Shown piece by piece: positions 53,330 through 64,000 of a stretch of DNA of 64,000 nt. The stretch spans positions 178,601,497 to 178,665,496 of the forward strand of contig OZ018326.1 of NCBI GenBank assembly GCA_963969495.1. The letters run 5' to 3'. Made by a program: the position numbers and the translations under genes. Under the pieces are notes generated by a model. It saw only the letters and a program-made list of their open reading frames with translations, made no database searches and was not told the DNA's origin. Every line of letters begins with the position of its first letter. Position 1 is the stretch's first letter. This DNA is from Ceratothoa steindachneri. Its lineage: Eukaryota; Arthropoda; Malacostraca; Isopoda; Cymothoidae.

Positions 53330-55300
53330 GCTATTCAAGAAGAATATAGAAGCTTAGTGGACGCAATCAACAGATGGGGACCAAACAGAGACCTCCACCA
53401 GATGAGGCGTGAAACCAAAGAACACCTCCACCAGCTTATCATACAGAAGCAAGCAGACATTTGGGACCGACTCATTTAAGAACTCGATGAGGAAATTGAC
53501 CCCAGTACGTTCTGGCAAACAGTGAAGAGATACATAGGAAGGCCAGCACACTAAAGAATCAACATCAAGAATCTGGAAGGTGAAGTGATCACTGAACCAG
53601 AAGAGATAGAAGTAGAATTTAGAATATAATGGTCAAACATATTTAAAATTTCCGCTGAAGAAGAAAATTTTGACACTGAGTTCGGGAACGGGATAATAGA
53701 CCAGTTGAACGAAGAAATAGAACGGACATATGCGTTCAAAAACGCTACAGCGGAAAGACCCATGGTGGACCTCGGGAAAAAGATTTCCCAACAGGAGTTA
53801 AACGAAACGCTAAAAACATTTAAGCAACATGCGCCAGGACCCTAAGGCTTAACGAAAGAAAATTTCAGTAATGCTCTACCCAACATAAAACAAGGATTAA
53901 CTAATATCATGAACGCGGCCTTCAATACCGGATACTTTCCCGATGCCTGGAAACTATCAAAAATGATATTCATATCTAAGTCGGGGAAGTCCCCAATTTC
54001 CCCAGCAGACTACCGCCTGATCTCTCTCCTCGAATTTGAGGGGAAAATCTTTTTAAAAAATCATCGCCTAACAAAATGCAATCCTACCTGGACACCAATA
54101 ATCTGCACAAGTGTCAACAACACGGATTTAGAAGGTAGAGAGTTACGCACACGGCACTGGCGATGATAACAGAGAAATTAGCCCAAATAGAAAAAGAGAA
54201 GAAGCACGATGATCTAGTATTGAGGGACGTCAGGAAAGCATTTAATAAGGTGTAGCGCCGAGGCCTACAGTTTAATATCCTCCAACCGGGACTCAATCCC
54301 AGATTGGAGAAAATAACCTGATCGGGGACTACCAAGGACCAGAATTTCAACTGGAAGAGGGCGCCCCTCAAGGTGGGTATTTGAGTCCAGTGCTCTACTC
54401 GATATTCACTATAGACCTCCCTAGTCCTAGACTAGAGGAATCTTTGTATATCCAGTTTGCCGACGACGTGACACAGATTGTGGTCTCCCCATATAAAAAT
54501 GAAATGACAATAGAGAACTTAAATATATACGAACGCAGTTGGAAATCGCAACTAACCTGAACAAGTTTACCATCATTCCAATCAAAAGAAATAAAATAGC
54601 ACCAATCTATGTAGGAGATGAGAGGTATCCATACAAGAGAGCAGGTACAGTGCTAGGCTTAAAAATAAATTCCAGAGGATATAGAAACCAAATAAATAGC
54701 ATAATTGCACGTACGAGTCAGGATATCAGAGAATTATATCGATTCAGAAACCTAAGAAGATGCAATAAAAAGAAAATATATTCTGCCAACATCACACCAA
54801 AAATACTATATCCTCCCATGTCTCTAGCGGCCATTCCAAAGACTTGGGTGATGAAATTGCAAAGAGTGCAAAATAAAGCAACAGACACTACACGAAGAAA
54901 CCAACATCACCGCGATCAACAAAGACGTAGGTGCCAGGGCCCTCAATATTTTGCGGAAGGTGGAGAGGAACTCTGACCCAGATTTCATCAGGAATCACTT
55001 CGGAATTCCCGACCTACAACGGAACCAAGATCGGAAAAGGTTTCCCAGCAGTAGAAGAGCTGCGGGGCACAACCAAAATCCAATCTACGCATAAAAATAC
55101 TGGATAAGCAATATAACCCGAAGATACCAAAAACAATCAACAAAGTCACATAAAACACATACAAAAAGGCATGAAAGCTACAATGTATAAAGGTACAAAT
55201 ATTTTTTTGGTACCAACCATTTGACATAGAATCTGATCAAATTATATATAAACAAAAAATATATTAAATAAAAAAATAAATAAATAAAAAATCAAACTAA
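53330..55300 (+). pseudogene. LINE copy C, reverse transcriptase and 3' end
   Basis: RT traceable in several frames. ALKTFKQHAPGP then GLTKENFSNALP (about 53,808-53,880), NAAFNTGYFPDAWKLSKMIF and SKSGKSPISPADYRLISLLE (53,909-54,035), a degenerate motif A (LRDVRKAFNKV near 54,222), motif B remnants (GAPQGG near 54,360) and motif C LYIQFADDVTQIVVSPYKN (about 54,443). The C-terminal part is open from 54,539 to 54,976 (VLGLKINSRGYRNQINSIIA). At least one stop sits inside motif A's neighbourhood (V-stop-RRGLQF). The A-rich 3' end fades near 55,300. Confidence 0.85.
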
Positions 55301-55559
55301 CATAAATGTTAGAAAAACTTTAAAGGCTTCGAAGCTAAAATAACAAAGATGGAAGAAGAACAAATACACTAGCGAAAAGACACAGACAGAGATGCCCTTT
55401 CCCCAGGGACCTAACTATCTTCTCTAACCCTTATTCCCAGATCTTTCTCCACTAAACCTTTCTACTAACTAACTATTTATCTATATATCTAGTTTCTCCA
55501 CTTTTTATGTCCAATGTCCAATGTCTAATTTTACACATAGGTGCTGCAAAAATTGACCA

Positions 55560-56580
55560 ATCAGAATCAAAATAGAATTTCAGGAAAATTTACGTTCACT
55601 GATTTTTCGATAAAGGCGGAAAAGATAAGATCCTGAACGTTGAGCTAGACCTGATCCTGGAACGAATCATCTCCGACTTCGTCATGAAACGGCGTGCCTA
55701 GATCATGATAGAGGGGCACCAAGGACCAGAGTTCCTCCACGAGGCCGGAGTCCTACAGGGAAGTTGTCTGAGCCCCTTCCTTTTTCTAATCTACACAATA
55801 GATTTACCAACTCCGGTAAAGGGGGATCACTATATCTCCAGTTTGTGGATGATATAACACAGGTGATCCCTGGTACATTTAGGAATCCCATGGCTCAGGC
55901 TCTCGAGACTGCAAACAAAATTTGCAACGTAAATGAATATGAAAGAAAGTGGAAGATCCACACGAATAGCCGGAAATTCAAGATTCTCGCCCTCGTCCGC
56001 CGAAAAACAGCGGATGTAACAATAGGGCAGCTATTATTCCCCCTATCACCATGAAGGGAGTGTTCTGGGGCTTCACATCACCTCCACCGGATATAGCCAC
56101 CATTTCATAACGCGGGAAAATATGGCGAAGTTAGAACTAGGCAAACTTAACAGATTTAGAAATCTGAGCTCTAACAACATCAGAAAAATATATCTTATGT
56201 ATATTCAAGCAACACTCATATACCCCGCGGTGGTTACCCAAACCCTAAGTACGTCTAGCTTGAAGCGCCTGCAAAGAGTCCAGAACAAGGCGACTCTCTA
56301 GATAAACAAATGCAAAAGGAGATATAGAATACCCCAAAGAGAACTCCGCCGGAGAGTTGCCTTGACACCAATCAATCAGGCGACCTAAAGTCTATCCCAA
56401 AGAACATTGGAGAGGATTCTTAATGAAACAGCACCCGAACTAGCTGAGAGTCTAAACATCCCAGCAAACAAAAGTGAAAAAGTGGACAAAACAAGGCAAT
56501 TTCCCAGCTTGAGACAATGCTCCGAGGAACAGTTGGCACCGTTGTTCACATAGAGATCACACTGAAAAAACAACTAGGCA
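55560..56580 (+). pseudogene. LINE copy D, RT fragment
   Basis: Fragment of the same LINE group: RIISDFVMKRRA, then IEGHQGPEFLHEAGVLQGSC with LSPFLFLIYTIDLPTP (motif B, about 55,715-55,815), and, in another frame, SLYLQFVDDITQVIPGTFRN (motif C variant FVDD, about 55,827). NEYERKWKIHTNSRKFKILA follows, and the C-terminal part is traceable in pieces to about 56,570. Truncated before motif A, with many stops. Confidence 0.82.
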
Positions 56581-57400
56581 CATTATATATTAACAAATAC
56601 ACTCACAAACATGAATGGATGGGTTGGAATGAAAGCAAAATAAATGTATATATGTTAGTATGACTATTAATTAAGAAAACAAATTCTTAAATTAGTATAG
56701 AAGAATTAGATTACGTGATTAACTATATTATTACTTTTCAAAATTACTTTTCAAAATCTTATCTCTCGTAAAAATAAGTATAGTATTGAGATAAATATAT
56801 AAAATTATAAAAAAATAAAAATAACTAAATATAATAAAAAAGGCAGAGAAGAAAGAAACTACCCCTCAAAATTATGAAATAAAACTAAATAAATTAAAAA
56901 ATAAATGAATAAAAAATAAATATAAATGAAAATAATTTTAATAATTTTTTTTAAATAGTTCAAAATTTAGGAAAATAAAAATAAGGTTGCAAAATAAGTA
57001 TAAAAGAAAAGCTTGAATGCGTTATAACACAAAATTAGGTCAACACAACAAAATAAGTTACAGGATTTCAGGTCATGGACAAAGAAAAAGAAATCTAAAA
57101 AAAAAAAAGAGATCAAACCCTACACACTCTCTTCGCCCACAATCTATCATCTCATCTTCCACGCCATTTTTTTCTTAACTATTATTCATCAATTCAATTC
57201 AATTTAAGGCTGCAAAGTTAACGGCAAGTGAGGCAACCGACTTCTCATTTCGCTTTACTACCAGTGAGTTTTATACTGTCCGACATTTATTCGGTTTTTA
57301 CGCGTTTCGAGAAATCAGTGCTCAATAAAGGCGGCAAGGCCAAGTGTAAATTACATTGACAAACGTGAAAACTTTCGATGCAAAATTCAGTGTATTCCAA
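56581..57400. other. AT-rich sequence without a gene
   Basis: A-rich, with many short AAATAAA runs (56,780-57,000). The stretch 57,180-57,400 may be the 5' untranslated region of LINE copy E, but nothing proves it. Confidence 0.3.
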
Positions 57401-57539
57401 AGGTGCAATAGGGAAAAGTTTCCTTAAGAAATTATCGAAGTGAAGAATGCCAGTGACTCAGATATATACAGTGAAGCGCCAAAGACCAGCAAGATTACGA
57501 GGAAGGACACAATTAAGTTAATATGAAGGTTCTAACTCT

Positions 57540-57634
57540 TATTTTTTTCCCCTTTATCTAATTGAGACATCAGGATGGATAGGGAAAAGTAAGAAAGGCT
57601 GTCCTTACGGGTTGTAAGGGGTGGAACTAAGCCC

Positions 57635-57668
<34 letters not shown>

Positions 57669-58890
57669 TTGAGATAATAAATAGTAAATTAAATTTTGCT
57701 CTGATCAGATTGATAGATTCATACTACGGGTACGTGTCAATGTGCTACAAAGACGAGGATAAAGAAAGACTAACGGGGGAAGAAGCTAAGAAGGTGCTGG
57801 GAAATATTGACCTGGAGCCCGTGATCTCAACTGAGATCATGGTTCAAGGAGCAGTCATCCGCTAACAGATTGACCAACAAATAGGGGAAAATACAGCGGA
57901 GATCAAACGCGTAGTTGAGGATAAACAATCGTGGGCTAAGGTGTCCGAAGTGGTAAAGTTACAGAGATTTAACAACTTATTAAATATAACGTTCGAGGAT
58001 GTAGAGACTGCTACAAAGACAAAACAACAAGGCTTACTAGCATTCAATCTGCGGATCCCTCCCGCGGAGATAGATACAGAGGAATTTGTACATGTTATGA
58101 TATGCTCTAACTGCCGGGAAATCGAGGATCATAAAACAAAGGATTGCAAGTAAGAAAAGAAATGCTCGGAATGCAATCAAGTGGGTCACGGGTGTAAAGA
58201 ATTGCCAGGGTCCTGGCGGAGCAATGGCCATGAGCTGCCCGGCAAAAGGACAAATTATTTTAAAGAAAAAAGAGATGGTAAGGACAGAGAAGAACACGAG
58301 AGAGAATTTGACATATGCAGAAGCAACTACAGAGGCTCCACATGTAATCCCAGGCCCACAGGCAGCCCCAGGACCGACGTTCAATCATGCGCCTTACCTT
58401 TTGATCGAGAACCAATCTAAGGAACTTATGGCCATGATAATGTATGCCCACGTGGCTAATATTTCAAAGCCGTGATGTTTCTCGAGGCAACTCAACGCTC
58501 TACTAGAAAAATTGGTATGAAGAGAAAGCTGTGGTTCACGAAGAACCTCCCATCAAGGGATATAGTTAAAATAAATATAGTCGAGAAGGAGGAGGATGAA
58601 GAGGAGCCTGAGGACGAAGAAGAAAGTATATCAGTTGAGGTGAATAAGAAACAGAAGAGGAAAAAGAATAAAAAAGAAGAAAAAGCAGGAAAAGAGGAAT
58701 GAGTCAAACACAGAAACCTCCACTTCAGAGTCAGAACGCGAAGAATGGTTAAAGGTAGCAGGGGCAAGTAAAGTAAAGAATAATAAGAAAGAGGGCTCAA
58801 GAGATTCTAAGGAGGGAACTGTAGCAAAGAAACTGAAAACCGAAAGAGAGAGAGAGAGAGCGAACACGGAACTACCATCGTGCTAAGAGG
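57540..58890 (+). pseudogene. LINE copy E, ORF1
   Basis: Gag-like ORF1 with the same layout as copy C. KLNFALIRLIDSYYGYVSMC (57,686) aligns with INIAVVRLIDNPQGYIALCQ of copy C. SWAKVSEVVKLQRFNNLLNI precedes knuckles CSNCREIEDHKTKDC (58,112) and, after a stop, CSECNQVGHGC; the rest of the second knuckle is altered by a frame change. A strongly acidic then basic tail follows (EKEEDEEEPEDEEES, NKKQKRKKNKKEEK). Stops at 57,863 and 58,151 break it. Confidence 0.78.
57639..57665 (+). repeat. (GA)n microsatellite
   Basis: About 27 bp of GA in the ORF1 region of LINE copy E; a shorter run recurs at 58,845-58,860. Confidence 0.9.
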
Positions 58891-58899
58891 CAAACGTTT

Positions 58900-59960
58900 A
58901 CATTTACACCAGTATGGGTAACGAATACGACAATGCCCTGAACATGGTACATATCATAGACGGGATAGTAGATGGTAAATTTCAATGGACTCACCAATCA
59001 GACTATCCGTCGGATGTAGTCCAAAGATCTATTCTGATTGAGAACCTACAAGTAACAGTGGATAGATGTCACTTTCTAAGGACAGAGAATTTCAGGAAAT
59101 TAAGAAACGGTCAAAGGAAGAAGTTGAGAGTGTGATTGAGTAAATAATTATGGATAAGAGAGGTAACAAACTGAAAATAGTCGAAGTGATAAGAAAAACC
59201 AATTCTAGAATGTGATGGCTAAAGAAGACCCCGATGTAGAAGTGATGTGTGAGAACGGGTTGAGAATAGGGAAGTATGTACTGAAGCTGCAGAATTATTA
59301 TACCTACACCGAAAATCATTCGAATGAAAGATTCGATGTTATAATAGTTGCTGTTAAGAAAGGTATAGAAGATAGGGAATTTGAAGAGTTAGACGAAAGC
59401 TATTTAGCAATTGAACTGGACACCAAGATGGGACCAGTGGTTGTAATTGGGGGATATCAACACACAAAAAGCACCTATTTGCCCCTACATAACTTACTTG
59501 GGGTATTCGGAAAAAACACTCCGGTGATTTTCTTGGCGACCTGAATGCTTGCTCCAGGCACTCAGGATATACCTCTAAGAACGCAATGGGGAAGAACTTA
59601 TATCTATTAATAAATAGGGGCATAGTGGTACGAGCTGGGCTCGAGTTTCCCACGTACGTCACGGATAGAACAGCTACAAAGCCGGATATAGTTTTAACTA
59701 GCAGAAATTTTCACTGAAACATGTTTGTCAAACCGGGTCCTGTGTTCCCTAAGGATTATAACTCAATTATAGTATTGACTAAGTCCAATTAAGTGCAATG
59801 CCCGGTCAGGAAACAATATGCTAAGGCATCTGGATGGGATAAATTCAGGGAGGTCCTGGAAGACTACCGGCCGCCAGTGATGGAAGGTAAAGGTGTAGAA
59901 GATATTAACTGGCAAATCGAAAAGTTAGTCTAAAACAAAGTCAGTAGAATATGTTAGCAT
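58900..59960 (+). pseudogene. LINE copy E, endonuclease
   Basis: NYYTYTENHSNERFDVIIVA then DESYLAIELDTKMGPVVVIG and YQHTKSTYLPLHNLLGVFGK (59,290-59,520) match the copy C endonuclease. After a frame change come GDLNAC (about 59,540), FPTYVTDRTATKPDIVLTSR and PGPVFPKDYNSI, where the expected SDH is KDY, so the catalytic His is lost. The region 58,914-59,135 in front is open but its role is unclear; it may be a duplicated or divergent ORF1 tail. Confidence 0.8.
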
Positions 59961-60439
59961 ACCAAAGATAGCGATGAGAACTCTTCCGGCTCTAATGTTG
60001 ACACCTGAAATAAGAGCAAAGATGCATGAACTGGAAGCAATCAACCAACTAACGAGAGGCATTGAACTAACCATTGAACTATACAGGAGGAGACATGAAC
60101 TACAAGCAATCTGATGAGAATAGAGAAAGAGAGGGTATGGGAGGGGTTGATAGATAGACTAGATAATGAAAGAAACCCGAGACAATTCTGGCAATCTGTC
60201 AAAAGATTTCAACCAACTAACGAGAGGTATTGAACTAAAAGAAACAATAGATATATAACGAAAGTAGAGGAAATAGGCGAGCTGTCCAGGGGCCACTGGA
60301 GTGAGGTATTCAACATCACGGGTGAAGATAATGAAATTTTGACGCAGATCATGAAACAAAGATTATGGAAGAACTAAACATCCATCTGGGCAAGACCTAT
60401 CCGCTTAAGAGGATCCCTCATAATAATGGGAAGGGGGAT

Positions 60440-61930
60440 GACATCGGATACGATGGTAAAATAAAGATAGAGGAATTTATATCGGTAGTCCAGGCCTTCA
60501 AACAAAAGCATCACGGCCATCGGGGCTAACGAAAGCGAGCATAAGTCAGCCCCCGGAATACGTTTTGGAGGGGATGTTGGCAATCACCAATGCGTGCTGG
60601 AATATCGGTTACTTCCCGGACAGACTAAAGTGGCTAAAATGTTTTTTGTGCCAAAAGCGGGCAAGTCAACAACGGCAGTTAACGTATACAGACCAATTTC
60701 ACTGCTCAATTTTACAGCCAAAGTATTGGGAAAAATTGTGTGCAGCAGATTGACTAATCACCTAAAGACCAACCGTAAGTTCAACCCCCAGCAGTCGGAT
60801 TCATAAGTAAGAAAGGTACAGAGATGGACCTAGCGCTGATTATAGAGAAGCTGGCCAAAGCTAAGAGTGAGGGTAAGATGGTTGATCTAGTGGTATGCGA
60901 TGTGCAGCAGGCGTTTGAAAACGTGTGTAGGGATGATCTCAAATTCAAACTGGTAAAGATGGAACTTGGGAAGAAAATGACCAGGCTGTTATTCAGCTTC
61001 ATTAGCGACAGAATGGCTTATATGATGTTCGCATGCTATGAAGGCCCAGCCTTTAATGCAAAGGAGAGGCTTACACAGGGGAGCTGCCTCTCTTAAGTCC
61101 TCTACGCCATTTATACCAATGATCTGCCATTTCTCCTTTGCCGGGAAACAGCTTATATATAGTTCGCAGATGAGGTCACGCAGATTATTGCCACCCCTAC
61201 TATAACATCAAGGAAGGCAGCAAAGAACACAGCCAAAGAGATCCTGAACTCAAATAGATACGAGGCGAAATGGAAGATAAAGACCAATAATGGTAAATTC
61301 TCAGTGGTTCCCATTAACAGGAGAAAGGTAGAGAGCATTAGAGTTGAGTGCAAAAGATGCGAATATAAGGACGAAGTTAAAGTATTTGGTCTGAAGATAA
61401 GTAAAAGCAAAGGTGAGTAGCAAAGGTGAAGTTAGCGCACCTACGAAGGTTTTCACGGTTGTCGCCAAGTCACAAAAGAAAACTATACATAGCAATAGTC
61501 AGAGCAATCGGTTCAGCTACATGGTTCTACGAAGAGTGGCATGATTAAGCTTCAGAGGGTACAAAACCAGGGTACCAGTTGGATTACAGGCACAAGGTGG
61601 ATGGACATGAGGAGGCAAGAAGAATTACATGGAGAAGTTATAATGAAATCAGTTAATATAGTCTTACATGAGAGGGCGGTGGAAATTCATAGGAACGAAA
61701 CCAGACCCAAGGTTCGTGTAAACCAGAGAATAAGAGATTGAAACTATGTTTCTACATGAAAATGGGAATAAGACAGTGAGACTGAAATTAATATCAACTA
61801 TTTGGTCGAGAGGAAAAGAGTGCAAAGGTGAAAAGAAATAAGACGGTAAGAAAGGAAAGAACCATCCAGTTACCTGGAGATTATGCACACACCTCAACAC
61901 TAAAACATACACATGCATACTTTTAACTTC
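60440..61930 (+). pseudogene. LINE copy E, reverse transcriptase and 3' end
   Basis: FFVPKAGKSTTAVNVYRPIS then LLNFTAKVLGKIVCSRLTNH (60,639-60,775), LVVCDVQQAFENVC (motif A, about 60,890), RLTQGSCLS (motif B, 61,067), a stop, then YAIYTNDLP. Motif C reads FADEVTQIIATP (about 61,160), so the second Asp of F-A-D-D is Glu, and a stop directly precedes it. RYEAKWKIKTNNGKFSVVPI and KLQRVQNQGTSWITG follow (61,258-61,585). The end is traced to about 61,740, then AT-rich 3' sequence. A large part between endonuclease and RT (59,960-60,440) is highly decayed. Confidence 0.82.
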
Positions 61931-63500
61931 AACACTATACTGCCATAACTATTACTAATTTCTACCTCCATACACCTTAAGAACCTTAAGATACGAGGAT
62001 CCGACTGCATTTTTCCTTGCATACTCATGTATCGGTAGGGTCAATATTTTTTAATTTGCACTGGATTTCATTCGAATGAGGATGATTAGATACCTCTTTA
62101 TTTTGCCTGACTAGAGATTCCACCAGCAGTAATACATTCGGAAGTGGCTATTTTCTCCTTCACTCGCCTTTTCGGAGGCTAGTTGAGGGAAAGGAAGAAG
62201 GACTCCTCTGTGCTGCCTGAAGGTAAAGTCGCCTTTTGTTAATTGGACAATTTCCACCTTCTTCACATACCACTCTTCCTTATTTTCATAACAGATTCCT
62301 AAAACTACATACACACACCCAGTTACACTCACTTACAAACTCGGGTCCCACCCCCTCTAGATTTCCTCCCAAATTACGCCTTCAGGTGCAATGACGGAGA
62401 GATGAGGGAGACGCGTCTTATTGCCCTGATGACCTTGCCAGGCCGGCAAAAACCGGAAAGGAGCAAGGTCTTCGAGAGAGTTTACGGGAGCTCAATATTG
62501 CCCGTGTACGGCTAATTTATTAGCCAAATGGCTATGTGGCTATCTGTGAGAGGTAGGCGTACTCTCTTCTCTCTCTTTCTCATAAAGAAAGTAGAGGGAG
62601 AGGTGACGCCCCCTTGTCGCGGGAAGAGAACTTGTGTGTACCTTTGACTTTTCGAGCTATGTCGGCGGGGGTACCTCTTCTTGGTACCCCTGGTAGGGCT
62701 TCCCTTGTCGATTTGGTCGAAAACGAGATTCCAGACTAAGTGCGTCATTCCTTCTTTTTTCTACTTTATCCTTCTCCTTTTTTACTTTTATCCTATCTCT
62801 CCCACTCATACAAAAATAAAAACAAAAAAAAGCCTACTCCTATCATGTCACTCTTCCTCTTTTTACCTTTTATCTACATATATGGACCTAGCAGCTACCT
62901 CATGCGTCAGAAGAGAGGCTTTGGAACCTCTATAAACAACACCAATCGACGCTCACTGGTTGCGAGAGACTAGGACTAGAGGTGTTCTAGGCGTTCGGGC
63001 ACGATGAATGGGATAAGGGTAGTGCCCCGTTAACCCCTTCCCTAGCGCGTAATTATTGACCATTCCCAGTGACAGTTGACGGGTGCCTCTGGTATCATCG
63101 GTCCAAGGTGACGGCCCTTTGTTCCCAGGTTGGTTGCCAGGCCAATAAAAAGCCTTGGGTCGAGTCTCTTAGTGTGGCGGGATATCCATTGAACGCTGCT
63201 CCGAGATCTTGGCCGTCGTGAAAGGAACTAGTAGGAGTTTAGTACGGGGTGTGCTTCGTTGTTTACCTGATGAGAAATCGATGGCCCCTTCGGGGACCGT
63301 CAGTGCTGCTTGGTTGGGAGCCACGGCACGCCGAGGTTTGACGACTCGGTCGGACGAACAGCAGCACAAGGAGCGTGCCTTCTTAAAGATTCGAAACCTC
63401 TTCGATCGATAGGCGGGAGCGACTCACGCGGGGCAAACTCACTACCCCCTTTCTTTTTTATTGAGTGGTCACAAAGAATTCAGAGATATAAAGTGTTCAG
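61931..63500. other. GC-richer non-coding stretch, possible element 5' UTR
   Basis: No protein or RNA family recognised. From about 62,380 the composition is markedly more GC-rich than elsewhere, and it leads directly into the coiled-coil ORF at 63,502, so it may be that element's 5' untranslated region. One clear hairpin: GGCCCC-TTCG-GGGACC (63,283-63,298) with a UUCG-type tetraloop. Short frames on both strands look accidental. Confidence 0.35.
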
Positions 63501-63501
63501 C

Positions 63502-64000
63502 ATGACTGAAAAAGAAAGGACCTGGTGCGTTAAAGTATACCTACTCGACATGCCAAAAGGACAAGTGGTGCGTAGATTTTCCGGAGGGGTGTTTCTCAAA
63601 ATGCCACCCTGGAAGTATCTGCACAGACTGCGTCCTAAGGGCAGAACTTCAGGAGCTTAAGGAACTTTTGAAATTTTCTCAGGAAAAAACACGACGGCTG
63701 GAAGAAAAGGTGAAAATCCTCGAATCTGAGCATGTGACTCAAATCTGTCATCTCAAAGCCTTATTGCAGAGATTAAAGCCATCAAGGTAGAGCAATAGCA
63801 ACAAGAAACTCCCAACGACGCGGATGGCTCCTCTGTTGGGCCCTCATGCACCGCGTCGATAGAGATAGGCCAACCATCTGACGTCCCAGAGCCAGCAGCT
63901 GCTGGGGTTACTCAGGGCGTCAAAAAGAAGAAAAGGAAGAGTAAGAATGGAAAAACAGTATATAAAACAGAAGAGAAAGTAGAAACAGAAGAAAAAACGA
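63502..64000 (+). pseudogene. Start of a coiled-coil ORF, probably retroelement ORF1, truncated by the window
   Basis: ATG at 63,502 opens MTEKERTWCVKVYLLDMPKG. After a one-base frame change near 63,600 the text continues KCHPGSICTDCVLRAELQEL then KELLKFSQEKTRRLEEKVKI, a leucine-rich coiled coil preceded by a Cys/His cluster. Stops follow near 63,790. A further frame gives Pro/Ala-rich sequence, then KKKKRKSKNGK at the window edge. The layout (zinc-like cluster, coiled coil, basic patch) suits an ORF1/Gag-type protein, but I cannot assign the family. Confidence 0.5.

Overview
The window is eukaryotic, AT-rich and built almost entirely from transposable elements. No host gene could be recognised. 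The mixture (mariner, Tc1, hAT-like, Ty3/gypsy, Penelope-like and jockey/I-type LINE families, long (TA)n tracts, TTAGG-like motifs, a tRNA-derived SINE-like unit) suggests an invertebrate, most likely an arthropod. I cannot name the species.

Layout. 0.4-1.3 kb: decayed gypsy gag-protease on the minus strand. 2.03-3.5 kb: non-autonomous inverted-repeat element. 4.9-5.5 kb: mariner relic (minus). 6.05-6.7 kb: Tc1 relic (plus). 9.2 kb: SINE-like unit. 9.76-11.28 kb: composite with inverted, possibly Penelope-type ends. 12.2-13.04 kb: 21-bp minisatellite. 15.0-15.8 kb: purine tract. 17.0-17.95 kb: broken gene of an unnamed repeat-associated family. 18.3-18.77 kb: short element made of ~125-bp tandem units, with relatives at 13.6 and 31.1 kb.

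21.35-30.02 kb holds the main element, gypsy-A, a near full-length LTR retrotransposon with a 4-bp target duplication, a Lys-type primer site and a polypurine tract. It has an intact 567-codon gag ending on a textbook -1 slippery heptamer. Pol is broken and has an unusual order: protease 1, RT, RNase H, an OTU-like cysteine-protease domain, a second retropepsin-like domain, integrase, and a long C-terminal tail.

30.5-42.2 kb: three LINE pieces. One of them is split exactly by a second gypsy element (gypsy-B, 35,070-41,048, target duplication GTTAT), which has lost its RT core and integrase and carries dyad-rich tandem repeats in its LTRs. 43.25-47.63 kb: a hAT-like element with (TA)n on both sides; its transposase-like gene is split by a solo LTR (target duplication GTCCG). 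47.7-48.4 kb: the 3' end of a Penelope-like element with a GIY-YIG endonuclease. 48.6-49.7 kb: a small inverted-repeat element with subterminal repeats. 50.6-61.9 kb: two long but broken LINEs and a fragment between them. 63.5 kb to the end: the start of a coiled-coil ORF running off the window.

The region therefore reads as a nested repeat cluster. Gypsy-A is the only element with a clearly intact large reading frame (gag).
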